A stretch of DNA of 64,000 nt, from NCBI RefSeq assembly GCF_000614185.1, contig NZ_BAKM01000014.1, forward strand, positions 1 to 64,000, given 5' to 3'. The stretch is from Phocaeicola sartorii JCM 17136 = DSM 21941. GTDB taxonomy: Bacteria > Bacteroidota > Bacteroidia > Bacteroidales > Bacteroidaceae. Shown one piece after another: positions 44,349-55,524 of this stretch (position 1 is the first letter of the stretch; the number at the start of each line of letters is the position of its first letter). The position numbers and the translations under genes were made by a program. A model generated the notes under the pieces. That model ran no database searches, was not told where the DNA came from, and saw nothing but the letters and a program-made list of their open reading frames with translations.

Positions 44349-45529
44349 ATTTTAAGTCCACCATTTCTGCGTTCAGTCAAGTTCTGTTCACGTTCCTCCT
44401 TATGCGGAGAGAGCATCGGAACCATCGGCTTGTTGAGCAAACAGTCGTTCCAATCCTTGAAAGCCTTGGGAGGTAGCCATTGCCCCATCTTGTAACGGAT
44501 GGATAGCTTCTCGCTGACCTGTGCCGTCAAGGAGCGTTCCGTATTCAATTCAAAGGACTTGCCTTTGGCTTCCACTCGCAGTTTATTGTCTGTGCGACTG
44601 ATTTTCATCGGAATATCCTCCAGTATTACCATCATACGCAATCCGTAGATACGTCCCGCTAAATCATTATCGAAACAGTCAAATGCCCTCGCACTGGGGA
44701 AACGAACCATCGTTCCGGTTATCTGCTTGTCAGAGAAAGTGCCGCCCAATGATACCAGAGCCACATCCGTACCCAGTTGAATCTTGTTCATCTGATAGAA
44801 CGCCATCGCATCAAAAGCCGACTCACAGAAGAACACGCTTCGGACAGCCTCACGATTGCCTCCTGTCAGGTCTGCTACCCAAGCCGAAGAGGAAGAGTCC
44901 GTACCAGCCGCTTTGGATTTGTAACCGCCATAGCCACGAATCTCGTAGCCATTGACTTCGTCACTATGTTCGTTGGTATAAGGGAAACCGATGTTGTAAC
45001 CTTCAAATTTTCCATTTTGCTTGTTCCTGACAAGACAAATAAAAGATGAAAGCTCTTTCACAGTATCATCTGAAATACCCCTTTGAGAGAATAATCCCGG
45101 AATCTTGTTGGTATCAATCGGCTTGACCTCATAGCGTGATTCATCAAATACAGCGTCGTGCCTAACAGATTTAATATATTCTCTATCTTCCCGATATTCG
45201 GGTTCGGGCATATTGGCGAAGCGTGCCATCACCTTGGCAATTTTCTGCCAATCGTCCTTACCCGATACCAGAAATGAATTCAGATTCTCACGGATGAGAG
45301 TGACCACATCGCCTTTGGAGCCATCCCTGCGGAAGAAGGTCTGGGCCGCCTTGTTGTGCGGATGGCTGATGATGATGGTATCACGTCTGTCATTGCCTTT
45401 ACCAAGCACTAGCTCGATATACCGACCCACACCCGCTTTCCGGTCCAGACGATACCCCAACGCATAGGCGATGTCATCCACACCCACACGGGATTTCATG
45501 TCCTTAAAGTTTACTTTGTAATCACTCAT
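44345..45529 (-). CDS. Toprim-domain protein (DUF3991/toprim type)
   Basis: 394 residues. N-terminal region (VDDIAYALGYRLDRKAGVGRYIELVLG) resembles the DUF3991 or CHC2-derived start; the central toprim block includes VFFCESAFDAMAFYQM (Glu) and FDCFDNDLAGRIYG (paired Asp). Such proteins occur on conjugative elements and are thought to act in priming or processing of transferred DNA. Its stop overlaps the start of the downstream gene by 4 bp. Frame intact. Confidence 0.82.
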   Translation of the reverse strand: MSDYKVNFKDMKSRVGVDDIAYALGYRLDRKAGVGRYIELVLGKGNDRRDTIIISHPHNKAAQTFFRRDGSKGDVVTLIRENLNSFLVSGKDDWQKIAKVMARFANMPEPEYREDREYIKSVRHDAVFDESRYEVKPIDTNKIPGLFSQRGISDDTVKELSSFICLVRNKQNGKFEGYNIGFPYTNEHSDEVNGYEIRGYGGYKSKAAGTDSSSSAWVADLTGGNREAVRSVFFCESAFDAMAFYQMNKIQLGTDVALVSLGGTFSDKQITGTMVRFPSARAFDCFDNDLAGRIYGLRMMVILEDIPMKISRTDNKLRVEAKGKSFELNTERSLTAQVSEKLSIRYKMGQWLPPKAFKDWNDCLLNKPMVPMLSPHKEEREQNLTERRNGGLKM

Positions 45530-45552
45530 AATCGCTAAGATTTGTTGGACGA

Positions 45553-46889
45553 TTACAAGCCAATCCCGGAACTGACCTTTTGGCTTCTCCGCATCACAGC
45601 CAACTCCGGCTCGTAAGTCTTGCGTGCCGTCATATTCAGGAATGCCGTCTTGTCCTTCTGGTCGGTAAACTGGAAGAACGTCTTAGCCGTGTCTTTGGTA
45701 ACTTTCTTCAATCCCAACTCCACACCATCGTATGAAGCACGGATGGCATAATTGCCGGAACGGGTCTTGATGATGACGGCGTTCTTGAAGGGAACTTCTT
45801 CATCCGGCCCCAAAGGAGCAAAAGGGTCGTTCTTGGCAAGGTAAGGCTGTTCGTCCAATGCCAACCGTTGCTTGTCCACGTGGTCAAGTATGAGGTCGGA
45901 TGCCTTGTTTACGTCTGCCATAATGGAAACAATGAACTTAGGTTCCTTCTTCAGGACACCAATCCACGAATCCAGATAGGCGGCTGAGTTGTCCGTTATC
46001 TTGGAATCAAATCCCATCGAGTGGCTGATCATGGCAGCCGTCAGTTCCGCCACCAGTTCCTCTTTCGCATACTTCGAGTCTCCGAACTTGCCACCAATCT
46101 CACGATTGAGTCGGTCTGCCGTCATGGTCGAGTGGGTCATTTCGTGTAGCATGGTCGAATAATACTCCATACCGCCACGATAGACTTCCTCCGGAGTTTT
46201 GCCGATATTGAACTGCTCCTTCATGGGAACAACAATCCTGTCTGCCAAGGGAGAATAATAAGCACCGTCCACTCGTTTGTCCGCCTGTATCGGACAGAGC
46301 CATCCCTGGGTCTGCACCATACGGTCAAGGGCGGCATGGGCATACATACCCTCGGTATCTCTAAGTTCAGGAACTTTGAATTTCTCCAACAGCTTTTGCA
46401 TACGCTCCGGCTGTATCTCTGCCAGATTGGTCTGCGCCACATTGTAAACCGGGAAAGCTTGATAAATGGTATCGCTTCCAAATCTTTCCGCTCCTCCCGG
46501 CTCATGGCACGGTATTCATCTGAACTGATTTTCTGCCCGTTCTTGTCCTTTACCAGCATATCCCAATAGACCACGGGAAACGCCTTTTCTCCTTTCAGGA
46601 CGTGGGCTTTGAGGTTATGCGCCTGCTTGAAAGTCAGATAGACAGGTAGGTCATACCCATTCGCCGCCGTATGTAGTTGCAAGAATAGCGAGTTGAAACC
46701 GGAATAGTTCCTGCCGCCCACGTTCTGCGGCAAGCCGGCATAACCCGAAGCACCGCCAATCCAGCCTTTCTTCCAGTCGGAGGCTTTCATCTGCTCCATG
46801 CGGTCAATCATCATCGCCGCGAACTTATCCAGAGCGACCTGACCGGCATTGCCCGAAGCAGACGGATTGTAACTAGTTCCAGATGCCAT
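45553..46889 (-). CDS. ArdC-like antirestriction protein (ssDNA-binding + zincin metallopeptidase), frameshifted
   Basis: The N-terminal half (from the ATG at 46889) is an ArdC ssDNA-binding-like domain (DKFAAMMIDRMEQMKASDWKKGW..., RNYSGFNSLFL). The C-terminal half carries the zincin motif YYSTMLHEMTHSTM and EELVAELTAAM. They are in different frames; one A lost near 46460 (CAAAGCTT read as CAAGCTT) joins them as FIKAFPVYNVAQTNLAEIQ. ArdC proteins protect incoming single-stranded DNA from host restriction. Overlaps the upstream gene by 17 bp. Confidence 0.78.
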
Positions 46890-47103
46890 AGTCCTCGTCA
46901 TCCATTACCTGACGGTCCATCTGCTCGATGTCCGTCTGCTCGATATAAAACTCTGCGGATTCATCCGAGGGGTCTGTGCCGTGGGCACGGCACCACTCCA
47001 GATAATCCTGTTCGTTCTCACCCTCCAGGACAAAACGGAGATAACCGATTTTGCCCTCCTGAAGGAGTTCCACCAACTCCTCATGCTTCATCTTTTTGTT
47101 CAT
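46873..47103 (-). CDS. Small acidic ICE protein
   Basis: 76 residues, strongly acidic: KHEELVELLQEGKIGYLRFVLEGENEQDYLEWCRAHGTDPSDESAEFYIEQTDIEQMDRQVMDDEDYG. Acidic small proteins next to ArdC could mimic DNA, but no such function is shown. Overlaps the ArdC gene start; 42 bp downstream of the DUF3945-type gene. Confidence 0.65.
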   Translation of the reverse strand: MNKKMKHEELVELLQEGKIGYLRFVLEGENEQDYLEWCRAHGTDPSDESAEFYIEQTDIEQMDRQVMDDEDYGIWN

Positions 47104-47144
47104 ATCTTGTTTTTCTTTTATCGTTAAACTGTTGTTTGATTACG

Positions 47145-48411
47145 TTACATTTTCATGGATGCGGATTTCTCCACCTTGATACTCTTTGCCGCCAGCATAC
47201 CTGTGATTTCCGTATTGAGATACTTGGCGGCAATCTGCTCCCGTGTGGCGGTCTTCGCCTTGAAAAGGGAATAGCGTCATCGAAGGAGATTTCATGCTTG
47301 GTGGTGCGGCCTTTGTCGCCCATATCCACGGACACCTTCCACTTGTTGTCACCCCGGTCTTTCGCCACACGCACTACCTTTCGTCTATGCCTTCGGGAAG
47401 CTGGTACTTCTCGTAGGCTGATTTCAGATGTAAGCGTTCCCCGAAGTTCTTCTCCACAAGTTGGGCAGGTGTCATCACCCGGTCGAAGTAGGCGTTCAAG
47501 TCCTGACGGGAAGCGACAGCCGACATCTTGGAGTCACCGATTTGCGCATAGAACTTATACTTGCCATAATCGGCACGCTGCTCGTCCTTCTCCTTATAGA
47601 CATTGAACTTCTCCACGGAGATATTGCCTTCCGGTCCGGCAATGGACTTGGGCATCTTGAAGGATTCTTCCGATACCTTTGGCATCAGCTTGGTGGGATA
47701 ATAGCGTTCCATCAACTGAGGCACCGTCATTTCCTTCTTCTGGTAAGCGGCTAAGTCGGCAGCGTCCATACGTTGTGGCTTCAACTGCTTGCCGTCCATC
47801 TTGGCGGTAAAATACCACTCTTCGGGATTGGCTTTGCTTTGGTAAGCATGGCCGTGGGTCACTTTCTCACCGGCGGCAGTTACCATCTGAGGCTCGCGTG
47901 GCTTACGCTCTTGTTTAACCTCGGCTTTCTGTTCACTCTTGGCTTCCGCTTGCGCTTCCACCTTCTTCTCCTTGGCAGGTTTCTCCCCGGCTGCGTTCTT
48001 CACAGTCTTGGCAGGCTCTTCCTGCACAGCCTTCTCTTTCTTCTCTTTACTCTTCTTTGCCATATCGGTATTGTTTGATAGGGTTGGTTCTTCATTCTTC
48101 CTTACTTTCTCTACAACTTCAAGCCTGTCACAGATGGCGACCCGTTCTCCGGCACGGATGAGCTTGGGCAGATAGGTGTCCAATGCGACCGTGGGAAACT
48201 CGGCTGTCTTTATCTTCTTCTCAATGCTTGAAGTCAGTTTGTCTGCTGTGGCTATGCCGAGAATCAAGGCGGCTTTGACGGCATCCTCCTTGTAGAGCCG
48301 GTAGAAATCGCCCTCCCGAAAGAGAAGCAACGCATCGGGATGCTTTTGTTTCAGAGAGTCAAATTGTTTCAGGAGTCCGGCATCCAGCTCTTTGTCTGAT
48401 TTCTTAGCCAT
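47145..48411 (-). CDS. DUF3945-type ICE protein with Lys/Ala/Glu-rich linker (two frameshifts)
   Basis: N-terminal MutS-I-like part ([36 protein letters not shown]), a charged repeat linker (about residues 125-175), then two blocks with a [39 protein letters not shown] type module. The frame breaks after PEGIDER and again after DDAIPF. One A lost at about 47379 and one T lost at about 47265 restore [22 protein letters not shown] and [22 protein letters not shown], with a stop at 47145. Role unknown; common on Bacteroidetes conjugative elements. Confidence 0.7.
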
Positions 48412-48416
48412 GACCG

Positions 48417-49201
48417 TCAGCGTTTAAGGATATTGTTTGCTTTCTCTTCATGGGAGGGTTTAAGGTGAATGGCACGTTCCTTGGATTGGGCATCCACGAC
48501 CTTCTGGTACTCCCAACGGTTCTTGTCCGTCATTACCAGCCCAGGTATTCAGGATGCTGCTCGTCATAACGGAGTTTCTGCTGCCGTTCCCACTCCTTCA
48601 TATCGCCTTGGATGACCTTGAAGCCTTGCGGTTCTTTCAAGTCCACGCCCACGGAAACCTTCTCACTGCCAACATTGAGTTCGATGGGCTTGCCCTCACG
48701 AACCTGTTGCTTTTGCTGGGTGCCCAACTCGATGTCATTGACCTTCTCCATGTCTTTGAGTTTCTGCTCCAGTTGGATGTCCGTCACTTTACGGTGGATG
48801 ACTGATTTGGTCTCAGGGTCTAATTGGAGATATTGCTTTGTCTTCTCGCCGTTTACCTCCACAGCTTTTTGAAGCACCTCGCCATTCCGTAGCCGGATGG
48901 CTTCCTGCTCGGTTAGGCGGAGAACCTTGTTACGTTCCACTTCAAGCTCCGCTCTGACCGGATAGGCGATAAGAGCCGGATTGCCGTTTTTGTCTGCGGT
49001 AAGTTGTAACTTAACAGGCAAGGTGATGATGTCGCCATTGCGGGTATTGATAGAAACTTGCATCAGCGGTGTAACCTCGCCGGAAGCCAGTTTCTCCTTT
49101 ACCTCTTGGGGCAGCAAATCCGCTTTCTTGCGGTCGATGCCCAATACCGCCAACTTCTCGTAGGGCAGCATTTCGGATAAATTTCTGTTGTGTAATTCCA
49201 T
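48417..49201 (-). CDS. DUF4099/DUF3945-type ICE protein (frameshifted at end)
   Basis: The main part ([49 protein letters not shown]...) has helical hairpin N-terminus and beta-rich modules with [31 protein letters not shown]. It breaks at EYLGW; one base added at about 48539 continues [26 protein letters not shown] to a stop at 48417, 6 bp before the next gene. Related in plan to the next gene. It is the first gene of the minus-strand operon that ends at 42448. Confidence 0.7.
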
Positions 49202-49220
49202 TTGAATGATGTTGAACTAT

Positions 49221-49228
49221 TAATTTTG
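49221..49228 (+). promoter_or_regulatory. -7 box upstream of the glucosaminidase gene
   Basis: TAATTTTG fits TAnnTTTG and lies 57 bp upstream of the secreted-enzyme start, in the divergent gap with the DUF4099-type gene. The -33 box is not clear. Confidence 0.4.
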
Positions 49229-49285
49229 CGGTGTCGTTACCGCTTGGATGTCACAAAATTACCCACATCAAATTCCGGAAAAGAA

Positions 49286-49907
49286 ATGCGCAACACTATT
49301 CTGACAGCGATGTTCTTGATGCTGATGCCGGGCATGGCATCGGCACAGTTCTATACGATAACGAAAGAGGCAAGAATTGAGTCGATTCGGGCAAACGACA
49401 AAGAAAAGGCTATTGATAATAAGAAGGATACAACACAAATAGGCTCAAATAATGAACCGAAAGATACATTGAAAGTTCAAATCGTATATTAGAACATACA
49501 AACGTCTATGTACCCAAAAAGTGGACGGTAAGACGTCCCAAAAATTCAAACGGGTTAAATCAAACGGGCATCTTCCTGAATTGACGATTCCCAACCTCTA
49601 TACGGAAATCAAGAAGAACGGCATCCTATATCCGAAAGTGGTATTGGCACAAGCCATTTTGGAAACAGGATGGTTTACCTCACCACTGTGTAGGGATAGG
49701 CACAACCTCTTTGGGCTGACCAATCCACGTACCGGAAAGTATTATGAGTTTGCCCATTGGTCGGAAAGTGTCCGCGCCTACTATACCAAGGTGCAGTACA
49801 AGTACAAACGAGAAGATGGGAACTATCTGCTTTGGTTAAAAAAGATTGGGTATGCGGAAGCACCTGATTATATTCCGGCAATTATCAGTGTGCTGAAAAT
49901 GTTATAA
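49286..49907 (+). CDS. Secreted glucosaminidase-type peptidoglycan hydrolase (two frameshifts)
   Basis: A signal peptide (MRNTILTAMFLMLMPGMASAQ) begins at 49286. The catalytic part, LYTEIKKNGILYPKVVLAQAILETGWFTSPLCRDRHNLFGLTN, is the glucosaminidase fold (PF01832) with Glu in AILETG. Two 1-base losses at about 49489 and in the A-run at 49540-49544 would link NVYVPKKWTVRRPK between the two parts. Such hydrolases open the cell wall for the transfer apparatus. It is the only plus-strand gene within the transfer region, ending convergently with TraX (23-bp overlap). Confidence 0.7.
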
Positions 49908-50580
49908 CGTACCATATTAGTAGCAAGTGTATCGGATAGAAAGCATAAAAACCATACTTGGCAGCATTACCCTTGATAAATCCTCTTGTGCCATCATATA
50001 AGAATAGGACTGCGCAAGCCAGCAAAGCACCGATGCTACCATAGTGTATCATCAAAGGAAAAGCGCAAAGTATCTGCATTATCCGACCATAGGGAAAAGG
50101 AAGATTGGTATTCTGATTCCGTAACAAATTGAAAACAACAATCATCAATATCCCTCGCCACTCATAATCCGTTCCTAACCAGGTGGCGAAGCAGGCAATA
50201 GAGAGAATAGCAATCCCACAAAGGATGCCATTCTCTTTCAGCTTCTCCTGTATTGCCAAAGCCACCACACCTAAAGCCAACGTGAACATCACATTATGCG
50301 TACCTGTTCCGTTCAACAGATACCAAGGAACTTCGCTGATAACGGCAAAAGCCAAAAGCTGTGCAAAGTATCTTTTCTTGTTATGTGTATAAGCGAATCC
50401 TTCCGCAATCAAGAAGGCGAACACCGGGAAGGCGATTCGACCTACACAACGCATCGCATCATAAAGTAGTGTGCCGTCATTCATCTGGAAATAGGCACAA
50501 TGGTCTATTACCATAGATACTATGGCGATAATCTTCAATGTACTTCCACTAAAGGTGGGTATCTTCGCAAGTCTATTCAT
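49885..50580 (-). CDS. traX: TraX-family membrane protein
   Basis: 231 residues with about eight hydrophobic segments. FSGSTLKIIAIVSMVIDHCAYF and RCVGRIAFPVFAFLIAEGFAYTHNKKRYFAQLLAFAVISEVPW are typical TraX (PF05857), known for acetylating pilin in F plasmids; its role in Bacteroidetes elements is less certain. Starts 2 bp after the coupling-protein gene stop. Intact frame. Confidence 0.85.
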   Translation of the reverse strand: MNRLAKIPTFSGSTLKIIAIVSMVIDHCAYFQMNDGTLLYDAMRCVGRIAFPVFAFLIAEGFAYTHNKKRYFAQLLAFAVISEVPWYLLNGTGTHNVMFTLALGVVALAIQEKLKENGILCGIAILSIACFATWLGTDYEWRGILMIVVFNLLRNQNTNLPFPYGRIMQILCAFPLMIHYGSIGALLACAVLFLYDGTRGFIKGNAAKYGFYAFYPIHLLLIWYVITFSAH

Positions 50581-50582
50581 AC

Positions 50583-52891
50583 TTAACTCATTCCAAGTAG
50601 TTCCTTGACCATATCCTCCACCTCTTGATTGACACGCTTGAAGTTGCGGTTCAGCATAATCTCCTTCTCACGGTCATTCTTGAACTCATAGATTTTTGGG
50701 AGAGCCACATAGTGCTCTTCCTCCTCCTTAATCTTCTTCATATTGAAGTGGGTCTTGCAGAAATACTTCGTGGTCTTGAACTCCTCCGACTGCTCGATGT
50801 CGAAGTTGTCCAACATCTTGTCATCGGTAGCGGTAAAGTCACGCGCCGCCTGACCTGCCAGCCAACCGGTTGCCATGTCTGCTATCTTGGCTGCCGGAAC
50901 GAGGTAGTCCATCTTCTCCGAGATTGTGGTAGATACCTTTTGGTCATTGATGGAGATAGAGCGTGAGGTCTGCTTCGCCTTACCGAACACATCATTCTGT
51001 GCCCACTCCAAGGTTTCCTTGTTACGTGCCGCACCCATGAAAATGTTACCGCAAGTAGTGATAATCTTCTGCATACCCACCTTACCATAATCCGCTTCCA
51101 ACTGGGGAAGTTCCTGAAAGCCGAGAGTAACGGCAACCTTGTTGGAGCGAGCCGTACCAATCAACCGGTCTATCTTGTGGAAGTACAGGGTGGGCAGCTC
51201 GTCCACGATGATACTTACCGGGATGTTCCCCTTGGAGTTCACACGTGTAATCAGTCGGTTCAGCACCAAAGCGTTCAGCGAACCGATTACCTGTTCCTTT
51301 TCCGGGTCATTGGCGATGACCAAATAACTCGGATGCTCCTTGTCTGAAATCTTCAAGTCAAAATCATCACCTGTAAAGACCCAATAGGCTTCGGGAGATA
51401 CCAATCTTGCGGCATTGACACGAAGCGTACCCACCATACCTTCCAACTGGTCATTCGCCTTGTTCTCGAAAGCACTCTTGAACGGAGCCATCAAGGATGC
51501 AATCTTATCATCCTGCATCAGGATGTTGAACACTTGGTCGTATGACCTGCCTAAGAATGATAGTACGTGCGGCATATCTGAGAACTCACCTGTGATGGTG
51601 TCCGGCTCAACCTCGTTTCCGTGCTCATCCTCATACCAACAGCGGTCTATTTTTCTAAGTGTTCTTGTCCGGTCTTTATAAGAAAACCCGTTCAAGTCCA
51701 CAAACATCCTATCTTCATCGGTAGATACATCATTGCCGTTCTCATCCACGAAGTCCAGCACCACATTTCCCTTCTCGTCTATGGCATTGAAGTCATCCCA
51801 ATTCCGAATGACAATCTCCAATTTCTTTCCCTCCAGTAAAATATAGCGTTTCAGTTTCTTTCCGTTTCTGAACCCGACAGGGTGGAAGTTTACGAAGAAA
51901 TAAATGATAGCCGCCAAGAAGTTCTCTGCCGAATTGGTGAAGAACGCTTCCGAACCGCCTTTCTTTTCTCCACCTCCCTTGTTTAAGGAAGCAAGTAAGG
52001 TAGCAGCCGTTTCCGAAGCTGCCGCCAAGTCAGGGATATACTTCCGTTGTATCGGATTGATGCGGTCAGAGTATTCCACATCCGTGAAGTTGATGGTACG
52101 GAACCCACAGTTAGCAGGAAGCCTTCCGGCTTTCCGATTCTTGCAGACTGATAGAATAGCGTTTTCGCCAATGTGGGGTATTTGAAATCGTACACCATCA
52201 TGGCAAAACCTTTGGCGGCATGTTGCCGTATGAACGGGTCAATGATACCGAAGGACTTACCCGAACCCGGTGTTCCGAGAACAATCGTGCCACGGAACGG
52301 GTTGATGATATTGATCCATCCCTTGTGCATCTTCCGTTTCCAATAATAAATCATCGGTATATTTACCGAATAGTCGTTATTGGCAAGTACCTCAGACTGT
52401 TGGAAGGACTCGTTCTCGAAATTGAAACGGTCATCACCAACCTTATAGTTGTAATACTTGGCAATGCCGTCCAATCCTTGATGTACCAACATGGTGCCCA
52501 CTACGGAACATACGGCATAAAGAATACGGTTGGCTGGGAATCCCATCCAACTCATTCCGAAGTCCATCTTGTGAAAGAGGAAGCAAAGTCCGACAAGGGT
52601 CAGACCGGCTAATACAGGATAAATGACCATTGTCTTGACATTGAACTTCAATGCTTTCTTCGCCTTTGTACCGATGCAGACCACACAGATGCAGACCAGT
52701 TCCACCATCTTACAACCCGAAACGGACGTGAACACGGGGAATCTGCCTAACAGGTCAAGAATAAACTGCGTAATACGGTTATCTGCCGCAATGGGCAGGT
52801 TCATAATAATCTCAATGATGAGAAAGATGTAGATGCAGCTACGGAAGTAGTTATACATCTGCTGCTGTTCCCTTGTTTCTTCAAATGCCAT
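50583..52891 (-). CDS. Type IV coupling ATPase (VirD4/TraG/MobC type), frameshifted
   Basis: N-terminal membrane helices (about residues 14-130), Walker A VLGTPGSGKSFG, then after a break GSLNALVLNRLITRVNSKGNIPVSIIVDELPTLYF (Walker B) and TLGFQELPQLEADYG. The frames change near 52146-52152; one added base gives CKNRKAGRLPANCGFRTINFTDVEYSDRINP. About 770 residues restored. The protein recruits relaxase-bound DNA to the secretion channel and powers its passage. The relaxase gene itself is not in view. Confidence 0.85.
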
Positions 52892-52939
52892 AGTCCTTTA
52901 TATTGATTTCTACAAAATGAATCTTACATAGCCATTCCT

Positions 52940-53402
52940 TTAGAATGGAATCTTCATTCCAAGCAATAGACCATTTCTGAATGTATCACCATGCAGGAAG
53001 TTCACGTTATTCTTCTGGGTTATCACAAACTCACAGCCGTTTCTGAAAACGTAACTGTATTCAAAGCCCGCTTCCAATCCGAGAAAGAATTTCCTTTCCA
53101 CCGCACCAAATTGTGGGCCGAAACGGAAGCGAAGCATACCGTTCTTATATCGGGCAAGCCGTTGTTTGTAAACAATACCACCATCAGAAGTAACCTTTCC
53201 AAAAGTCATCTTTCCTCCAATGGTTGCCCACCTCGCCATACAACTCCACAGCATTGCCGTAGGATAGCGGATGTTCATAGCCGACCGTAGCGTTCAACGT
53301 AGAGGGGAACTGAAAGCCTGCATTTATTGAGAGCTTGGCATCTTGTGCGGATGCGCCTATAGCCATAACCGCACATACTAAAAGGAATAATAGCTTTTTC
53401 AT
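52940..53402 (-). CDS. traO: TraO-like outer-membrane/periplasmic transfer protein (frameshifted)
   Basis: Signal peptide MKKLLFLLVCAVMAIGASAQ, then barrel-like strands (AGFQFPSTLNATVGYEHPLSYGNAVELYGEVGNHWRK). The frame breaks near 53181-53215; the second part DGGIVYKQRLARYKNG...FLGLEAGFEYSYVFRNGCEFVITQ continues to 52940. Restored length about 153, as usual for TraO of Bacteroidetes elements. Its start overlaps the stop of traN by 4 bp. Confidence 0.75.
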
Positions 53403-54286
53403 TGTTCGACAGAGTATTTGATGTAATGGTAAGGATAATAATCACTGTTCTTCAAGATGTCCGAGTCAAAGCCGTCGGCATTGAGGATGTCCTCGTATTC
53501 GATGGTCAGCACGATGACGCGGCCGCTGATTTGGTTCTCTGAAATCTCCAGTCGCAGCACTTTCTCGTCAGGGAAAGTCAGTTTGGGAAGCACCAACACA
53601 TTGCGGTAGTTCTTTTGGAACTTCTTGGCATAGTTGAGTGAGAACACCGGAGTCAGCTCGATTGTCTGGGAGTTGGTAGCCTTGCTCTGCTTTTTGTCGG
53701 TCAGTTTCACACGCAGTTCCTCAATGTCGTAAGGAATCTTCGTCTTGTTCTGCAGCGAGTAGTCAATGAAGAAGTAATCCCCGATGGCATAGATGTTATT
53801 GACCACCGCCTTCATGCCGTGTGCCTTTGACACCACCTGATTAAACTTGCGGTCACTGCCATAAACCGCCCACGCATAGCGGGCCATTTCCGACATGGGC
53901 ATAGATACCTCCGGGTTGATGTAGGATTGCGTATCGCTGTATGGAACTTGGAAGATGGATGCCGCCAATGTCGGGGATTGTGTATAGACAATGTCATATT
54001 GGGCGATATGCCGTTCTCCAATCAAGGTAAGCGTTCCTAACAGCTCATCTTCCTTATAACCGCTTACCGAAGTGGAATCGTTCTCTTGAAAAGGCTTGAT
54101 GCGTACAATGTTGTCGGCACACTGGTTGCCGATAATCTTGGGAGTGGATATATCCACCAATTTGATGTTCTCCGGCATGACAATGTGGGTGGTCACTCCG
54201 CTATTGACATAGATCCTTTCGTTGGCAGATGCGTTGCCTATGACAAAGAGAACACTGAGAATGAAAAGAATAATCTTGGAATTCAT
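53399..54286 (-). CDS. traN: TraN (DUF4138-type) transfer protein
   Basis: 295 residues with signal peptide (MNSKIILFILSVLFVIGNASA). Beta-rich: ERIYVNSGVTTHIVMPENIKLVDISTPKIIGN..., then YAIGDYFFIDYSLQNKTKIPYDIEELRVKLTDKKQSKATNSQ, matching Bacteroidetes TraN, a VirB9-like periplasmic/outer-membrane core subunit. Intact. Confidence 0.85.
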   Translation of the reverse strand: MNSKIILFILSVLFVIGNASANERIYVNSGVTTHIVMPENIKLVDISTPKIIGNQCADNIVRIKPFQENDSTSVSGYKEDELLGTLTLIGERHIAQYDIVYTQSPTLAASIFQVPYSDTQSYINPEVSMPMSEMARYAWAVYGSDRKFNQVVSKAHGMKAVVNNIYAIGDYFFIDYSLQNKTKIPYDIEELRVKLTDKKQSKATNSQTIELTPVFSLNYAKKFQKNYRNVLVLPKLTFPDEKVLRLEISENQISGRVIVLTIEYEDILNADGFDSDILKNSDYYPYHYIKYSVEQ

Positions 54287-54339
54287 ACTGAAAATTATTG
54301 ATGTTTGACTATAAAATATCTGAATACGTTTGAGAAAAT

Positions 54340-55524
54340 CTACCTTGCTTCATCCGAATTTATCAAATAGACAATGGTGTTGTATTTGATTTTCGCCTTG
54401 TTCTTTCGGATATTGGAGGATATGGCCGACGATGCCGAGTTATACATATTCTGCAAGGTCTGCAAAGCGACGGCTTCAGCCGATATGCCGGTCTCATATC
54501 CGCTTCCCGAATCAAAATTGATATTCTGCTGTACCGCATTGGAGCCGGCATCTTTCACGAAGTCACGGAACTGGGATTCGGGAACATAGAAGCCTTCCAT
54601 GCCGTCATTGTCAAAGACGGACAGATTGACCTTTACGAACTTATCCCCAATCAGGATACTGGTGATGGCCGCACGTACACGCTGCTGCCCGAACCCTGTC
54701 ACCGTCCCATAGAGGTAAGTGCCTTTCTTCAAGTTAATGCCGCCAACCGTCACATCATCCAATAGCTTGAAGCGAAGCCGGGTGCCTTCACGCGCCTTGG
54801 TGGTCTGGTCAATCATCGCACGGATCAGTTTGGCATCCACCGCATCATCCGAAGAAGATACCGTGTGGAACTTGTCCGCATTGGTATCGGAGGATTTGAT
54901 AACCAACTTGGGACGGTTGCGTTCTTTCTCTTCCTGTCTGACTTTGGCAATGGAATCGGCACGTTGCCGTTGCAGGGCTTCTTCCTGTTCCGGGTTGGTT
55001 ATGCCCAGTCCGCTCTCGATTGCCTTTTGCCGTTCATAGCTCCTGCGTTGGATTTCCTCCAAATCTTGGGCAAACTCATCTTTTGAGGTATAACCATTGG
55101 TCGGATTATCGCCATAGGCATATTCATTGATATGCTTTCGGGATTCCGCAAGGGAACGCTCCAACTCCTCCAGTTCCTTTTGCTGACGGATGCGTTCTGC
55201 TTCGGCTGCATCAAGCAGATTCAGTTCCTCTTCGGTATAACCATGCTCCAGTTCCTCGGTCTCATTCTTTTCCTCGCCGATAGCACCGACTGCGGTAAAG
55301 GCATCCTCGTCACCGAAACGTCTTGACATCTCATACATCTTATCTCCGGCTTCTTCCGCTTGGGCTTCGGGAAGTTCCATGTTGATGCGGTCGGTGGATA
55401 CCGACTGTTCGGTATCGCCCGAACCCTTGAAGGTCTGCATCACGAAGTATATCAAGGCGCACAGCGGCACGAACACCACCAGCGGGAAGATATACTTGGG
55501 TTGTTTGAAATTGATTTTAATCAT
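54340..55524 (-). CDS. traM: TraM (VirB10-like) transfer protein
   Basis: 394 residues: one N-terminal helix (IFPLVVFVPLCALIYFVMQTF), a charged coiled-coil region (about 90-200: EEELNLLDAAEAERIRQQKELEELERSL), and a C-terminal VirB10-type barrel domain (TRLRFKLLDDVTVGGINLKKGTYLYGTVTGFGQQRVRAAITSILIGD). It bridges inner and outer membranes in the channel. Its start overlaps traL. Confidence 0.88.
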   Translation of the reverse strand: MIKINFKQPKYIFPLVVFVPLCALIYFVMQTFKGSGDTEQSVSTDRINMELPEAQAEEAGDKMYEMSRRFGDEDAFTAVGAIGEEKNETEELEHGYTEEELNLLDAAEAERIRQQKELEELERSLAESRKHINEYAYGDNPTNGYTSKDEFAQDLEEIQRRSYERQKAIESGLGITNPEQEEALQRQRADSIAKVRQEEKERNRPKLVIKSSDTNADKFHTVSSSDDAVDAKLIRAMIDQTTKAREGTRLRFKLLDDVTVGGINLKKGTYLYGTVTGFGQQRVRAAITSILIGDKFVKVNLSVFDNDGMEGFYVPESQFRDFVKDAGSNAVQQNINFDSGSGYETGISAEAVALQTLQNMYNSASSAISSNIRKNKAKIKYNTIVYLINSDEAR